Shown in pieces: positions 7,029-16,558 of a stretch of 64,000 bases of DNA; the first letter of the stretch is position 1, and the number at the start of each line of letters is the position of its first letter. The notes under the pieces were generated by a model. It worked only from the letters and a program-made list of their open reading frames with translations, did not search any database and was not told the origin of the DNA. Source of the DNA: Paenibacillus doosanensis (GTDB taxonomy: Bacteria > Bacillota > Bacilli > Paenibacillales > NBRC-103111); contig NZ_JANYUY010000001.1 of the NCBI RefSeq assembly GCF_025060755.1, positions 372,001-436,000 of the forward strand, in the 5' to 3' direction. Both the position numbers and the translations under genes were made by a program.

Positions 7029-9506
7029 TTATAAAGGCTCACTTAATAGTGCAGTTATTTGCCGCATCAGCTTCGCCATATTATCCTCGCAATAGACGAA
7101 GGAATCCGGAAGCCTAAGGGTCATCCCCGGGTCTTGACCATGGTAAGAAGTTCCATCCACGGCATGGAAGCGCGAAGTCCAGGACAGGCCGGCGGGGTTC
7201 GTATATCCGCAGTACACGATCAGATCGAACATCGTCTCCCGGAACAGATCGATCCGGTTCGTTAAATAAAAGGACGGCCCGACTTTCCGCGTACCGACAA
7301 GCGGCTTGTCATGGTACGTGTCTGCATAGGTAATGACCAAGTAGCTATCATCCTCGATCAACGCTTCCGCCATATACTGCCAGCGCCTTTTAATGACCCG
7401 CCACTGTCCGTCCCCCAGCAGCAAAATGCTCTTCTTCCCCGACTGACGCACTTTCTCGGCGATGGCCGCCGGCTCGAAGATCTCATGGAACGGCGTCGCC
7501 GGAGGCTTCGGCGGTACCCACGTAAGCCCCCATTTTTGCTCGAAGTATTGCTTGTTTTTATTCCATAAGGCGGCGTAGCGCTCACTTTCCATTTTTTTGA
7601 AGGAGATGCTGCCGTGATGATATACGAAGGCATCTTCGATTATCGCCAATCGATACCCGGCCTGCCTCGCTCGGACGCAATAATCGTCATCCTCAAACAT
7701 CCCGATTTCATACCCGCAGTCCAGCTCGCCTACCGTTTCGTACACCTCTCTCTTCATCGCCACGCAAAAAAAGCCGAGCAAATCCGTATAGCGGATACGT
7801 CCTTTATAGAAGTAATAAAAATCGGCCAGCCAATGAGGATCGGCTCCGTGAATACGATCTCCGACAAAATGATCGAGCATCTGGTCGTTCCCCACATGAT
7901 TGGACATGGGAGCGACCATGCCCAGGTCCGGGCGATCCCGCAAAGGCTGAATCAAGCGGGGCAGCCAGCCGGGCGGGACGATCGTGTCGTTGTTAAGCAG
8001 CACGATGTATTCCCCCGTCGAAGCATTGCAGCCCAGTCCGTTTCCTCCGGCAAATCCCTTGTTATCCCGAGAATGAATAATTTTGAGCAGGGGATGGGTC
8101 ATCCGGGACAGCGCGCTTCGCGTTTCGTCGTTGGAATTATTGTCCACTACAATAACTTCCAGATTCGGGTAATCGGTGTTTTGAAACAGACTCTCCAAAC
8201 ACTGCTTCGTATAAGACCATTGATTATAGCTGACGATGACAATGCTCACTCTCGGATAAAACAGCCGATGAATCGCCTTATCGAGCTCCTTGTATCTGGT
8301 ATCCCAAGTATTGGCTTGGGCGAATTGCTTTCTTCCCGCAACATGCGTTCTCTGGTTTTCGGACAAAGCTTGAACGACGGCCTGTTCGAACTGTTCCGGA
8401 GTTTCGGCGGTGTAGACCAGCCCGCCCGCCGTTTCCAGCTCCGGCAGCTTTACGGAGACGACGGGCTTACCGGCTGCTAAATATTCATACATTTTTACCG
8501 GGTTGGTGGCCAGAGTCAAATTGTTCACGAGAAAAGGAATTAGGCATACGTCGAAGCGGTGCACATACCTCGGCAGCTCATGATAAGGCTTCTCTCCCGT
8601 TAAGATCACATTATCCAAATGCTGAACAACCGAGACGTCGCAGCCGAACGTATGGCCGATCAGGACAAAGGTCCAATCCCGGTTCCGGCTCGCCAAATAA
8701 GCGATTAAATGAATATCGAACCAATCCGCTATAGCTCCGTAATAGCCGATCACAGGTCCCGCGAGCCCCGCGACTTCAGGAGCCGGCCGTTCCGGAGCCC
8801 GGGAGAAATGGCGGTAATCCACCGCATTTCGTATAAGCGTCGTCGATCGATTAAGCCGGGCGGCATAGTCGAACAAACGCTGCGACGAAGTGACGACCAT
8901 ATCGGCTTCTCTGGTCAACTGCTCCTCGGCAAGGAGCATCTCCGAAGAATTGCTGCTGAACCCCGCATGATCGTCCATACAATCATAGATGACCTTATTG
9001 CTCTCTAAACTGAAAGCAAGAGGCGCCCAGAAGGGCAGATCAATGATCGAAACCGTATCGTTCATTTGAAACAATTGCCGCAAATATTCGATGGACCACC
9101 TTAAATACCGCAAATCGGCCGGATCTTCTATTTTATCCCGATACAAATTCAACGGATGACGGCTACAAAGCTGTACCCGCCAAATCTGCTCGTCAAGCCG
9201 TTGAATCGTAACGGCCCTGGATATGTCCTCGAAGGAGGCGTCCTCTTGCTCCAAGGCGCGCATGACGGTGGAAAAATAAAACACCCGATGGCCTTGACGG
9301 GCGAATTGAACCGACAATTGTTGAGGTCTCTGCCATCTGAAATTCCAATCAATGACCGGAAATCGTAAAACATCGTAGACCTTCCCGGAATGCTCATCAT
9401 TTCTCGCTAAGCTTTCACCCGCCTCCGTCTGTTTTTGCGAAAGAGGGCGATCCTCGTGCATGACCGATTGGACAATCGCCGGACGGCCGTTTTGGTCTTG
9501 GTTCAT
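7029..9506 (-). CDS. three-module glycosyltransferase (GT4-like + GT2 + C-terminal domain)
   Basis: The 825-residue protein has three parts. Residues about 45-405 form a GT-B module beginning FPVIDWNFRWQRPQQLSVQFA and containing LATNPVKMYEYLAAGKPVVS. This part is clearly related to the separate 346-residue protein at 11952-12992. Residues about 412-660 form a GT2 module (SIVIVSYNQWSYTKQCLESL, VVDNNSNDET, LLNNDTIVPPGWL) of the rhamnosyltransferase type. Residues about 690-825 (SILLLGDGQWRVIKRRWQYM) are a third domain I do not recognise; it may be another GT-B half. The start at 9506 has GGAAGG somewhat far upstream. A full sigma-K-like promoter lies at 9629-9656. A bifunctional transferase adding consecutive sugars is likely. 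Confidence 0.85.
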   Translation of the reverse strand: MNQDQNGRPAIVQSVMHEDRPLSQKQTEAGESLARNDEHSGKVYDVLRFPVIDWNFRWQRPQQLSVQFARQGHRVFYFSTVMRALEQEDASFEDISRAVTIQRLDEQIWRVQLCSRHPLNLYRDKIEDPADLRYLRWSIEYLRQLFQMNDTVSIIDLPFWAPLAFSLESNKVIYDCMDDHAGFSSNSSEMLLAEEQLTREADMVVTSSQRLFDYAARLNRSTTLIRNAVDYRHFSRAPERPAPEVAGLAGPVIGYYGAIADWFDIHLIAYLASRNRDWTFVLIGHTFGCDVSVVQHLDNVILTGEKPYHELPRYVHRFDVCLIPFLVNNLTLATNPVKMYEYLAAGKPVVSVKLPELETAGGLVYTAETPEQFEQAVVQALSENQRTHVAGRKQFAQANTWDTRYKELDKAIHRLFYPRVSIVIVSYNQWSYTKQCLESLFQNTDYPNLEVIVVDNNSNDETRSALSRMTHPLLKIIHSRDNKGFAGGNGLGCNASTGEYIVLLNNDTIVPPGWLPRLIQPLRDRPDLGMVAPMSNHVGNDQMLDHFVGDRIHGADPHWLADFYYFYKGRIRYTDLLGFFCVAMKREVYETVGELDCGYEIGMFEDDDYCVRARQAGYRLAIIEDAFVYHHGSISFKKMESERYAALWNKNKQYFEQKWGLTWVPPKPPATPFHEIFEPAAIAEKVRQSGKKSILLLGDGQWRVIKRRWQYMAEALIEDDSYLVITYADTYHDKPLVGTRKVGPSFYLTNRIDLFRETMFDLIVYCGYTNPAGLSWTSRFHAVDGTSYHGQDPGMTLRLPDSFVYCEDNMAKLMRQITALLSEPL

Positions 9507-9628
9507 CAGAGAAACATTCCTTCCTTTAGCAAAATGTGACGCCAGACTTCTCCCGCATCCAAACGCGCCGAGCTTTGACGCTTTTCCTCGGGAAAACTAG
9601 GCTGGGGGATTTTGGGGTCACTCTAGTT

Positions 9629-9656
9629 TACATTATGTTAGACTAAACCGGTTTGT
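9629..9656 (-). promoter_or_regulatory. sigma-K-like promoter of the 825-residue glycosyltransferase gene
   Basis: On the minus strand AC (9656-9655) is followed after exactly 17 nt by CATAATGTA (9637-9629), matching the late mother-cell pattern AC-N17-CATANNNTA. The start codon is about 123 nt downstream. Confidence 0.55.
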
Positions 9657-9818
9657 ACATTTGCTTGGCAAAAATAGTCAAACCCCCTCTCTCCTCGGTT
9701 TGTCCGGTCCGCTGTCCGCTTGCAAATTCAAGCGACTACATTAACGCTTTCATGAAAAAATAGGTTGAAATCCGCTCAAAAAAATAGGTAGATTCATTAT
9801 CTTTGAAATAGATAAGGT
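9657..9818. other. AT-rich divergent intergenic region
   Basis: This is the middle of the 373-bp gap between divergent genes 7029-9506 and 9880-10308. No gene is seen. Two copies of AAAAAATAGGT lie about 23 bp apart (near 9754 and 9778); their meaning is unknown. Confidence 0.4.
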
Positions 9819-9846
9819 ACCTTGCCAACACAAAGGACATAACGTA
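9819..9846 (+). promoter_or_regulatory. sigma-K-like promoter of the small-protein operon
   Basis: AC at 9819-9820 is followed after 17 nt by CATAACGTA (9838-9846), again AC-N17-CATANNNTA. The first start codon of the two-gene unit is 34 nt downstream. Confidence 0.55.
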
Positions 9847-9879
9847 AACATGTAAAGTCATTTTATTTAAGGAGAGTGA

Positions 9880-10308
9880 GTGTCATTGTCCCTCGTAAAA
9901 AGATGCATCGTCATTACCAAGAAGTGCGTTACGAAGGTACAACCGCGAAAAAAAAAGCCGCATAAACCCTCAAAGCCGCTTCTTCAACGGTTCAGGGAAC
10001 TCAGTAGACGGTTTAGGCTGTTTAGACTGCTGGTCATCCGCAGAATTAATCGGCTTACCCGCGCAGTGAACCGGGTTACCGCAGCGGTCAACAACTTGCA
10101 GGAAGAAGTTTCCGCTTTAGTTGCTTCTAATGAATCAATCAAAAACCTTCTACTGTCGCGCGTCGGCACAACGGTTTCCATCGAAACGATTTCCGGTCCC
10201 GTTTCGGGCAAACTGCTTGGCGTCGGTAAAGATTTCGCTCAAATTCTTGAGCCGACAGGGGATAATGTTTTGATTCCGATCATCAACATTACTTCGGTTA
10301 ACTTATAA
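9880..10308 (+). CDS. small spore-coat-like protein with basic N-terminus and beta-rich C-terminal domain
   Basis: This 142-residue protein starts at GTG 9880, with AAGGAG 5 nt upstream; TTG at 9886 is an alternative with 11 nt spacing. Residues 1-65 are strongly basic (RKKKPHKPSKP and RLFRLLVIRR). Residues about 60-90 look helical or coiled. The last 50 residues (VGTTVSIETISGPVSGKLLGV...VLIPIINITSV) read like a small Sm/DUF2642-type beta-barrel found in spore-associated proteins of bacilli; that family recall is from memory. It is co-transcribed with the 66-residue gene 15 bp downstream, whose sequence resembles the same domain. No catalytic residues are apparent. Function unknown; a structural spore-surface role is inferred from the promoter and neighbours. 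Confidence 0.7.
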   Translation: MSLSLVKRCIVITKKCVTKVQPRKKKPHKPSKPLLQRFRELSRRFRLFRLLVIRRINRLTRAVNRVTAAVNNLQEEVSALVASNESIKNLLLSRVGTTVSIETISGPVSGKLLGVGKDFAQILEPTGDNVLIPIINITSVNL

Positions 10309-10323
10309 AAAGGAAGTGAGAAT

Positions 10324-10524
10324 ATGGATTTTTTTGAGGCTCTGACCGGAGCCATCGGTGCGACCATAGAAGTTTTTTCTCCGAATCGATTTATCGAGGG
10401 TACGCTGGTTCGATCTGGAGAGGGTTCATTCGACGTGCTGGTCACTAGCGGAAGCTACGCTACGCCTACAACGACGGAAAGATTTTTCATTCAAAATGTA
10501 AGTTATGTAAGAATACACTCTTAA
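10324..10524 (+). CDS. small beta-barrel protein, paralogous in pattern to the upstream gene
   Basis: This 66-residue protein starts at ATG 10324 after AAGGAAGTGAG. The sequence IGATIEVFSPNRFIEGTLVRSGEGSFDVLV followed by ERFFIQNVSYVRI has the same layout as the C-terminal domain of the preceding protein: a G-x-T/I-V-x-I strand, a G-x-L turn, then a hydrophobic strand near the end. The two are probably a duplicated pair and may assemble together. It ends 12 bp before a strong hairpin. Function is not known. Confidence 0.7.
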   Translation: MDFFEALTGAIGATIEVFSPNRFIEGTLVRSGEGSFDVLVTSGSYATPTTTERFFIQNVSYVRIHS

Positions 10525-10535
10525 AATCGGCAAGC

Positions 10536-10570
10536 CAGGCGGGAAGAAGCTTACTCACTCTTCCCGCCTG
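10536..10570. terminator. terminator hairpin overlapping the convergent gene end
   Basis: The arms CAGGCGGGAAGA and TCTTCCCGCCTG are perfectly complementary around an 11-nt loop. The right arm lies inside the last codons of the glycosyltransferase gene ending at 10551, so one sequence serves as terminator for the plus-strand unit and as coding sequence on the other strand. Confidence 0.65.
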
Positions 10571-11837
10571 CTTTCCATTCAGCCTGCTTCATCCACGCTT
10601 TCCACGCTTCGTACCGTCCGCTCATGCGGTGAGTTATGCTTCCCCTTCTAAGCCTTCGATGATATAGGGGCGTCCGGACATAACGGACAGGATACCGGAA
10701 GGAGATGCGCAGCAATATTTGAAAATCTTCGTACAGCCGGCCTTCGAAAGGATCTGTCGTTAACCAGCCTCCTAGCTCCTTCAGCACTTGCACGCGATAG
10801 AGCCTCGGGGCAAGCGGCCTGGCGGTCGTCAGAAGGCCGCTCGCGGAAAATACCGGCATCGACCCGCCTTCCCGTCCGTAGACGAGCTCCTGATTAGCCC
10901 GCTCATGCCATTCAACATGATCGGCATACCATGCTCCTGCGCCGGGCATGCCTTCCGCATGATCCATAAGCCTTTGCAGACATTCGGGCGCCAGCCAATC
11001 GTCCGCATCCAGCTCCAGCAGCCAATCCCCCCGGGCTGCGGATAAAGCAAGATTAAGACAATGCGATTTGCCGCGATTGCCGTCGTTGCGAATAATCCGC
11101 ACATTCGGAGCGGTTAACGGCTCAAGCCGGCTTTGGGTCTGATCATCCGAAGCATCGTCGACGACGATTAATTCCCAATACGGGTAAGTTTGGGCAAACA
11201 CGCTGCAAATTGCCCAGCGAATATAATCGCCGTCATTATAGGTGCAAATCACGACAGTTACGGTCGGGTGAATATGTTGGCTCGGACAAGTCCGCTCTCG
11301 GGCAGTCAATGCCGGATACACCCATTCCCATTCTTTCTCGGGCCGCCGCCATCCGGGTATGCTCCGCCGATGAGGATGCCAGCCGTCGCCGGACAATTCT
11401 TCCCAATCCCAGGCTGGACTCAAGCGATGCTGCTTTTCCAGCAAAATAAACGATTCAAAAGGAAATTCTTCCTTCGCGGCAAAACCGGGAGAAGCGTCCG
11501 ATCTCACTGCATCGGTTCTCCAGACTAGCGGCCCCCTTGGAATATCCGGCAGGTGCTTGCCTTTGACGGTCTGCTTCACCAGCATGCCTGCGGTTCGGCC
11601 TGGGCATCTCTCCATTCGCCGCTCCATTTCATGCAGAAGCACAGGACTGAACGTTTCTCCGGCGTATAATGTTATAAAAAAAGGATCGTCTGATGCAGCG
11701 ATAACTTGATTCATGACCGTCGCCGGGTTGGCGTCGAGGAATATCGTCTGACAGCCGTCGGGACATACGGCGTCAAGACTTCTTTGCGTATGCTGTGCAG
11801 CCGGGTGGTGACGGGAATCCAGAATGAAGACGATCAT
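10551..11837 (-). CDS. family 2 glycosyltransferase with N-terminal extension
   Basis: This 428-residue protein has its GT2 domain at about residues 190-400: VTVVICTYNDGDYIRWAICSVF, LIVVDDASDDQTQ and WLLELDADDWLAPECL (DxD-type site). The N-terminal 180 residues form a degenerate second transferase-like fold (MIVFILDSRHH...FITLYAGETFSP). I chose the ATG at 11837 because GAAAGCAGG lies 5-7 nt upstream. An ATG six codons earlier (11855) lacks a ribosome site. A full sigma-K-like promoter lies at 11870-11897. Substrate unknown. Confidence 0.83.
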   Translation of the reverse strand: MIVFILDSRHHPAAQHTQRSLDAVCPDGCQTIFLDANPATVMNQVIAASDDPFFITLYAGETFSPVLLHEMERRMERCPGRTAGMLVKQTVKGKHLPDIPRGPLVWRTDAVRSDASPGFAAKEEFPFESFILLEKQHRLSPAWDWEELSGDGWHPHRRSIPGWRRPEKEWEWVYPALTARERTCPSQHIHPTVTVVICTYNDGDYIRWAICSVFAQTYPYWELIVVDDASDDQTQSRLEPLTAPNVRIIRNDGNRGKSHCLNLALSAARGDWLLELDADDWLAPECLQRLMDHAEGMPGAGAWYADHVEWHERANQELVYGREGGSMPVFSASGLLTTARPLAPRLYRVQVLKELGGWLTTDPFEGRLYEDFQILLRISFRYPVRYVRTPLYHRRLRRGSITHRMSGRYEAWKAWMKQAEWKAGGKSE

Positions 11838-11869
11838 GGGAAGCCTGCTTTCCATAGAAAGTTACCATG

Positions 11870-11897
11870 TATCTTATGATTCCCGATAAGAAGTGGT
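11870..11897 (-). promoter_or_regulatory. sigma-K-like promoter of the 10551-11837 glycosyltransferase
   Basis: On the minus strand AC (11897-11896), 17 nt, then CATAAGATA (11878-11870): an exact AC-N17-CATANNNTA. The start codon at 11837 is 33 nt downstream of the -10 element. Confidence 0.55.
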
Positions 11898-11951
11898 TCC
11901 TTCGGCATATGCATATAAGAGGAGATTTATGAAAGGAAGGGGCGATCGTTC

Positions 11952-12992
11952 GTGAGCATCATTATTTATCCTCCTACTATCGACTGGGGCTGGATGAAGC
12001 AGAGGCCTCAGCATTTGATGAGCCAGTTGGCGAAGAAGGGACATCATGTGTACTTTTGCAATAAAACCCAGACGAGGCAGGCCATGCAGGAGATCGAGCC
12101 GAATTTATTTCTCGTTCACCATCATCGGGACTGGCTGGAGCATACTTGGCCCGGACTCCGCCAAACATACGGAGAAACGGTTGGCGTATGGTCGACCCTC
12201 CCCTCTCAAGCTTCGGAAATAACTATATATTCGCCGGATTGGGTCGTGTACGATTGCGTAGATGAATTTGCGGAGTGGCATCGTTATGAACAGGACATGG
12301 TCCGGCTCTCCACCTGTATTGTTTGCACTTCCGAGCGGCTGTACGAACGTCTGCGCCGAACTTATCCGGGCATGCGCATCGAAATGATACGAAACGCGTA
12401 CGACGAGCAAATGAATCTTCATCTCCCTCCCCCCGCTCTCGGCGGGCAAGAGGAAGAATGCCGAGAGTGGAACGAAGACAAGGAGCTGATGTCCTCCGAT
12501 ACGAAACGGATCGGATACATCGGCGCTTGGGCTCCTTGGGTCGATGAATTGCTGATTAAAAAGCTATCGCTTCTCGGCAATGCGCAAATGATCGTCATCG
12601 GCCCGGAATACGGCAAAAAATACGACATCATCGGCCGCTCCCACCATGTTCGCTTTCTGGGTCTTAAGCCGCATTGCCTGCTGCCCGGCTATATCCGCCG
12701 CTTATCCGTATGTATCATTCCTTTCCTAATAACGCCGGTGACGCTCGCCACGAACCCCGTCAAAGCCTATGAATATTTGGCCGCCGGAAAGCCCGTGGTG
12801 AGCACCAACATGCCGGAATGCCGTCTGATGAGCCCGCATATCGACGTGGCCGACAACCACGAGCAATTCATCGACGCCGTCATCCGCCGACTGCGTGACC
12901 CGGGGGATGGCGCTGCCAGAACCGCCTATGCGCTCGAACATACTTGGACCCGCCGGGGAGAGCAGGTTCAGCGGCTGCTGGCGACATTCTGA
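11952..12992 (+). CDS. GT4-like glycosyltransferase
   Basis: This 346-residue GT-B-fold transferase starts at GTG 11952, with GAAAGGAAGGGG upstream. The N-terminus IIIYPPTIDWGWMKQRPQHLM and the C-terminal segment TLATNPVKAYEYLAAGKPVVST align in order with the first module of the 825-residue protein at 7029-9506, so the two are paralogues. DWVVYDCVDEFAEWHRY is the conserved region between the two lobes. An eight-codon open frame with its own ribosome site (ATG at 11929, AGAGGAG before it) ends overlapping the GTG by 4 bp. It stands divergent from the 10551 gene and convergent with the histidine kinase gene. Confidence 0.85.
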   Translation: MSIIIYPPTIDWGWMKQRPQHLMSQLAKKGHHVYFCNKTQTRQAMQEIEPNLFLVHHHRDWLEHTWPGLRQTYGETVGVWSTLPSQASEITIYSPDWVVYDCVDEFAEWHRYEQDMVRLSTCIVCTSERLYERLRRTYPGMRIEMIRNAYDEQMNLHLPPPALGGQEEECREWNEDKELMSSDTKRIGYIGAWAPWVDELLIKKLSLLGNAQMIVIGPEYGKKYDIIGRSHHVRFLGLKPHCLLPGYIRRLSVCIIPFLITPVTLATNPVKAYEYLAAGKPVVSTNMPECRLMSPHIDVADNHEQFIDAVIRRLRDPGDGAARTAYALEHTWTRRGEQVQRLLATF

Positions 12993-13023
12993 ACGATTGC
13001 CGGAAGCGGATGCGCTTCACGCT

Positions 13024-16000
13024 CTACAGCTTTTGCACGGAAGCGAGCACCTGCTGCAAGCAATCGCTCAGCTCCTGCAAAGCGCGGTCCATCTCCCCTG
13101 CGGCGGCGGCGGCCGCCAGATCCGGGCTCGCCGCCGCCCGCTTCAGCGCCGATTCGACCTCTCCGGCCGCCGCGTACAGCCTCGCCGCAGACAAATTGCC
13201 CGCGGCTCCCCGAAGCGTATGAATGAGCCGCTGCGCCTCCTCAAGCTCCTCGTCCTCCAGCGCCTGCTTCAGCTTCCGGGAGAAATCGTGGTAATCCCGC
13301 TCGAAAATTTTGATCATTTGCAGCAAAATGCCCGGTTTGCCGCTCAGGCGGGCGAGCGCTCTGTCCACGTCGATTCCTTCGAAGCGGGGGAGCGGCTCGG
13401 CAGTCTCGGATGCGCTGTCCTTGCGAGGCTGCTCTTCATCCGAGTCGCGCAGCCATTTGCGAATCGTTGCGAACATCGCCTCGGACTCGAGCGGCTTGGT
13501 GATAATGTCGTTCATTCCGATGCGCAAATACGTTTCGTGATCGTGACGAATGACATTGGCGGTCATTGCGATAATCGGAATATGGCAAAGCCGGGGATCT
13601 TTGCGGATGATTCTCGTCGCCTCCACACCATCCATCTCCGGCATATGAATATCCATCAGCACCAGATCCCATTCCGACTGTTCCAGCTTCTTAATCGCTT
13701 CCTTCCCGTCCTTGGCCATTTCCACGATGTAACCCCGCTGCCGGAGCATTTCGCAAGCGACCTGCTGATTGATTTCATGATCCTCCGCAAGCAGAATCCG
13801 TTTGGACGAGGTAAAAGGCTTCTTCGTCTCGATACTTCGCGTTCTTGTACCTAGCTTCAGCGGGGCGGCATGGCGTTCGAGCGCCGCTTCGATGGCGCGG
13901 AACAGCTCCGGCCTGCTGAACGGCTTGACGATGATGCCGTCCGGCCTGTCTTTAGCCGGCATGCCCAGCATCTCATCGCGCCCGAAGGCCGTCGTCATGA
14001 CCAGCGTCACAATGCCGAGTGCCGCCGCCTCCCTCTGAAACGCCGCCCAAGTTTGCGGCCCGTACATGTCCGGCATCTCCATATCAAGCAGCGCGATTCG
14101 GCACGGAGCCGTCTCGTCCCCTGCGGGCGGGACCGCAAGAGCGCCGTATGCTTCCTTCCAAGAGAAGAAGGAGCTGGACTTCAGACCGAAAGAAGCCAGC
14201 ACGGTACAAAGATGCTCGCGCATCACCTCGCTATCCTCTACAATCCAAACGTTCTGGCCCTGGTAAGCTTCCTGTACCGAGTAACTGCGAATTTGCGATT
14301 GTTCGGACAAAGGAAACGCAAGCTCGAACCAAAACTCGCTGCCGACGCCGGATCGGCTCTCAACCTGAAGAGCTCCGCCCATCATTTCGAGCAAATGGCT
14401 GGAGATGACGAGCCCTAGACCAGTGCCTCCGTATTTGCGGCTCGTGGAACCGTCGGCTTGAGTGAACGGCTCGAATAGATGCTCCATTTGTTCCGGAGAT
14501 ATACCGATCCCGGTATCCTTGACGCTAAACCGCAGCTTGACCGCTTCGCCCCGGTTTTCCAGCAGCTGCAGACTGACGACGACCTGCCCCTTGCGCGTAA
14601 ATTTGACCGCGTTGCCGCACAAATTCAGAAGCACCTGCTCCAGTCTCAACGGGTCGCCGATCAAGGCGTTCGGCATATTTTCCGGCGTTTCCATAATCAG
14701 CTCGAACTGCTCTTTTCCGCCCAGAAACACGCTGAGCGTTTCCGATAGCCGGTGAATAATATCTTCCGGATGGAACACGACCTTCTCCAGCTCCAGCTTT
14801 CCCGCTTCCATTTTGGAGAAATCCAGTATGTCGTTAATAATCCGCAGCAGCGTCTGCGACGACGTCGTCATATTCCGCAAGTAATCGGCTTGCACCTCAT
14901 TTAACGGCGTTTTCTGCATAAGCTGGGACATGCCGATGATTCCGTTGAGCGGAGTGCGGATTTCATGGCTCATCCGGGCAAGGAAAATTCCCTTCGCCTT
15001 ATTCGCTTCCTCCGCTTCGAGCTTGGCCTGAACGAGCTGCTCTTGCACTCGCTTCTGCTCCGTAATATCGCGGGCGATGGCAACCACGCCGATGAAATGT
15101 CCCGCATGATCCCGCAAACCGTTGGAGTTGAGCGTAACGTCGACTAAGGAGCCGTCCTTGCGGACAAATATCCATTCCCGGTCGTAAGAGAATTGAAGAC
15201 TGCGCAGCTCCTTGAAGACGGAAAGATCGGGCTCCACTCGCCGGCCCAGCTGCTCGGTCAGCTGCGCAGCGGCCTCCTCAAGCTGACCGGGTTCGAAAAA
15301 TAGAACGGGCGTCTCCTTGTATAATACTTCATCCGCCGTATAGCCCAGCAGCTTTTCCGCCGATTTGCTGAAATAATTGATCGTGTAATCCGCGTCCAGC
15401 GACATGATGGCAAAGTCGTTTTGATTAATAATCGCCTCAAGCCGCTCGAACATTTTGCGCAAATGCTCCATCATGCCGTTGACCGATTGCGCCAAAGTGC
15501 CGATTTCATCTTCTCCCTGAATCGGTATCGGCTTCAGATTAAAGTGCCCTTCGGCTACGAGGGAAGTCACCTCGGTAATTTCCTTAACCCGCTTGATCTC
15601 CCGGTTGAACAGCACCGTAATAAGCCAGAGCATGGTCAGCTCCGTCACCATAATCGTCAACATCGTCGACCACAATAAGGAAGCCAGCGGCTTCTCGAAC
15701 TCTGTCAGAGGAACCATGAGCGCCAGATACCACGGCGTCCCCGCGACGGAGGCGTAAAACACCAGCTTCTGATTTTGTCCCAGCATGATCTTGCCCGAGC
15801 CGCGGTCGTACCGGATGATTTCTCCGGCCATCGCTTTCAGCGGAGATCCCTCGTCCCGAATGTTTTTCTGCGCGATCCGATTGCCGTCCGCTTGATATAT
15901 GACCGTTCCGTCCTTAGAAAAGAACAACATCGTATCGTCCGCGCTTACGCGAAAATCCGCATACTGACGGAAAATATCGTTCGCCAGCATCGTCACATTG

Positions 16001-16503
16001 ATCGCTCCGACCAGTTCGTCACGACTCCCGTATACCGGAACCTGCAGCGTGAAAATCCGGTTCGAGCCGTCCTGCGCCTCAAATACGTCGGAGATCGCGC
16101 TGTGGCCCTCCAGCACCCGGGCGAAAGCCGGATCGCTGCGAATATTCATCGTTCTGCCGGACGTAAACGTGAGATTCCCGTCCATGTCGGAGAACCCGAC
16201 ATAACCGAAAACTCCTTTGGACCGCGCGGCTTCCTTCCTCAAATAGCTCAACCGCTCCTCCATCGTTCCGAAGCGGATTTGCTCGGTTCTGCTCATCAGT
16301 TCGACTTCGGCAAGCTTCGTCTCGATCCAGGAGGACAAGTTGTAAGCGCGGGTCGTCATATTGGCGCTGGCGTTGTCTTCCAGCGAAGCGATGATTTGCT
16401 CTTTGGCCGTGCGGTAGTTGGTCATCCCGATTAGCAGCAGCGAAATACTGGTAATCAATGAAACGAGAACCATCATTTTATGACGAATCGACAGCTTCTT
16501 CAT
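13024..16503 (-). CDS. hybrid sensor histidine kinase (Cache-HAMP-PAS-HisKA-HATPase-REC-REC-HPt)
   Basis: This 1,159-residue membrane kinase has a transmembrane helix at about 10-28, an extracellular double-Cache-like sensor to about 275, a second helix at 280-300, HAMP to about 355 and PAS at about 358-485. HisKA has the phospho-accepting His in [19 protein letters not shown]. HATPase shows [13 protein letters not shown] and [16 protein letters not shown]. The first receiver has [10 protein letters not shown], the second [12 protein letters not shown], and the C-terminal HPt has [15 protein letters not shown]. All phosphorelay residues appear present. It lies 55 bp after the OmpR-type regulator gene and probably shares its transcript. 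The ligand is unknown. Confidence 0.93.
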   Translation of the reverse strand: MKKLSIRHKMMVLVSLITSISLLLIGMTNYRTAKEQIIASLEDNASANMTTRAYNLSSWIETKLAEVELMSRTEQIRFGTMEERLSYLRKEAARSKGVFGYVGFSDMDGNLTFTSGRTMNIRSDPAFARVLEGHSAISDVFEAQDGSNRIFTLQVPVYGSRDELVGAINVTMLANDIFRQYADFRVSADDTMLFFSKDGTVIYQADGNRIAQKNIRDEGSPLKAMAGEIIRYDRGSGKIMLGQNQKLVFYASVAGTPWYLALMVPLTEFEKPLASLLWSTMLTIMVTELTMLWLITVLFNREIKRVKEITEVTSLVAEGHFNLKPIPIQGEDEIGTLAQSVNGMMEHLRKMFERLEAIINQNDFAIMSLDADYTINYFSKSAEKLLGYTADEVLYKETPVLFFEPGQLEEAAAQLTEQLGRRVEPDLSVFKELRSLQFSYDREWIFVRKDGSLVDVTLNSNGLRDHAGHFIGVVAIARDITEQKRVQEQLVQAKLEAEEANKAKGIFLARMSHEIRTPLNGIIGMSQLMQKTPLNEVQADYLRNMTTSSQTLLRIINDILDFSKMEAGKLELEKVVFHPEDIIHRLSETLSVFLGGKEQFELIMETPENMPNALIGDPLRLEQVLLNLCGNAVKFTRKGQVVVSLQLLENRGEAVKLRFSVKDTGIGISPEQMEHLFEPFTQADGSTSRKYGGTGLGLVISSHLLEMMGGALQVESRSGVGSEFWFELAFPLSEQSQIRSYSVQEAYQGQNVWIVEDSEVMREHLCTVLASFGLKSSSFFSWKEAYGALAVPPAGDETAPCRIALLDMEMPDMYGPQTWAAFQREAAALGIVTLVMTTAFGRDEMLGMPAKDRPDGIIVKPFSRPELFRAIEAALERHAAPLKLGTRTRSIETKKPFTSSKRILLAEDHEINQQVACEMLRQRGYIVEMAKDGKEAIKKLEQSEWDLVLMDIHMPEMDGVEATRIIRKDPRLCHIPIIAMTANVIRHDHETYLRIGMNDIITKPLESEAMFATIRKWLRDSDEEQPRKDSASETAEPLPRFEGIDVDRALARLSGKPGILLQMIKIFERDYHDFSRKLKQALEDEELEEAQRLIHTLRGAAGNLSAARLYAAAGEVESALKRAAASPDLAAAAAAGEMDRALQELSDCLQQVLASVQKL

Positions 16504-16558
16504 CGGCAGTTCTCCCCGTTCATTTCAATATGCGCGGCAAAAACTCCTAAGGGTTTCC

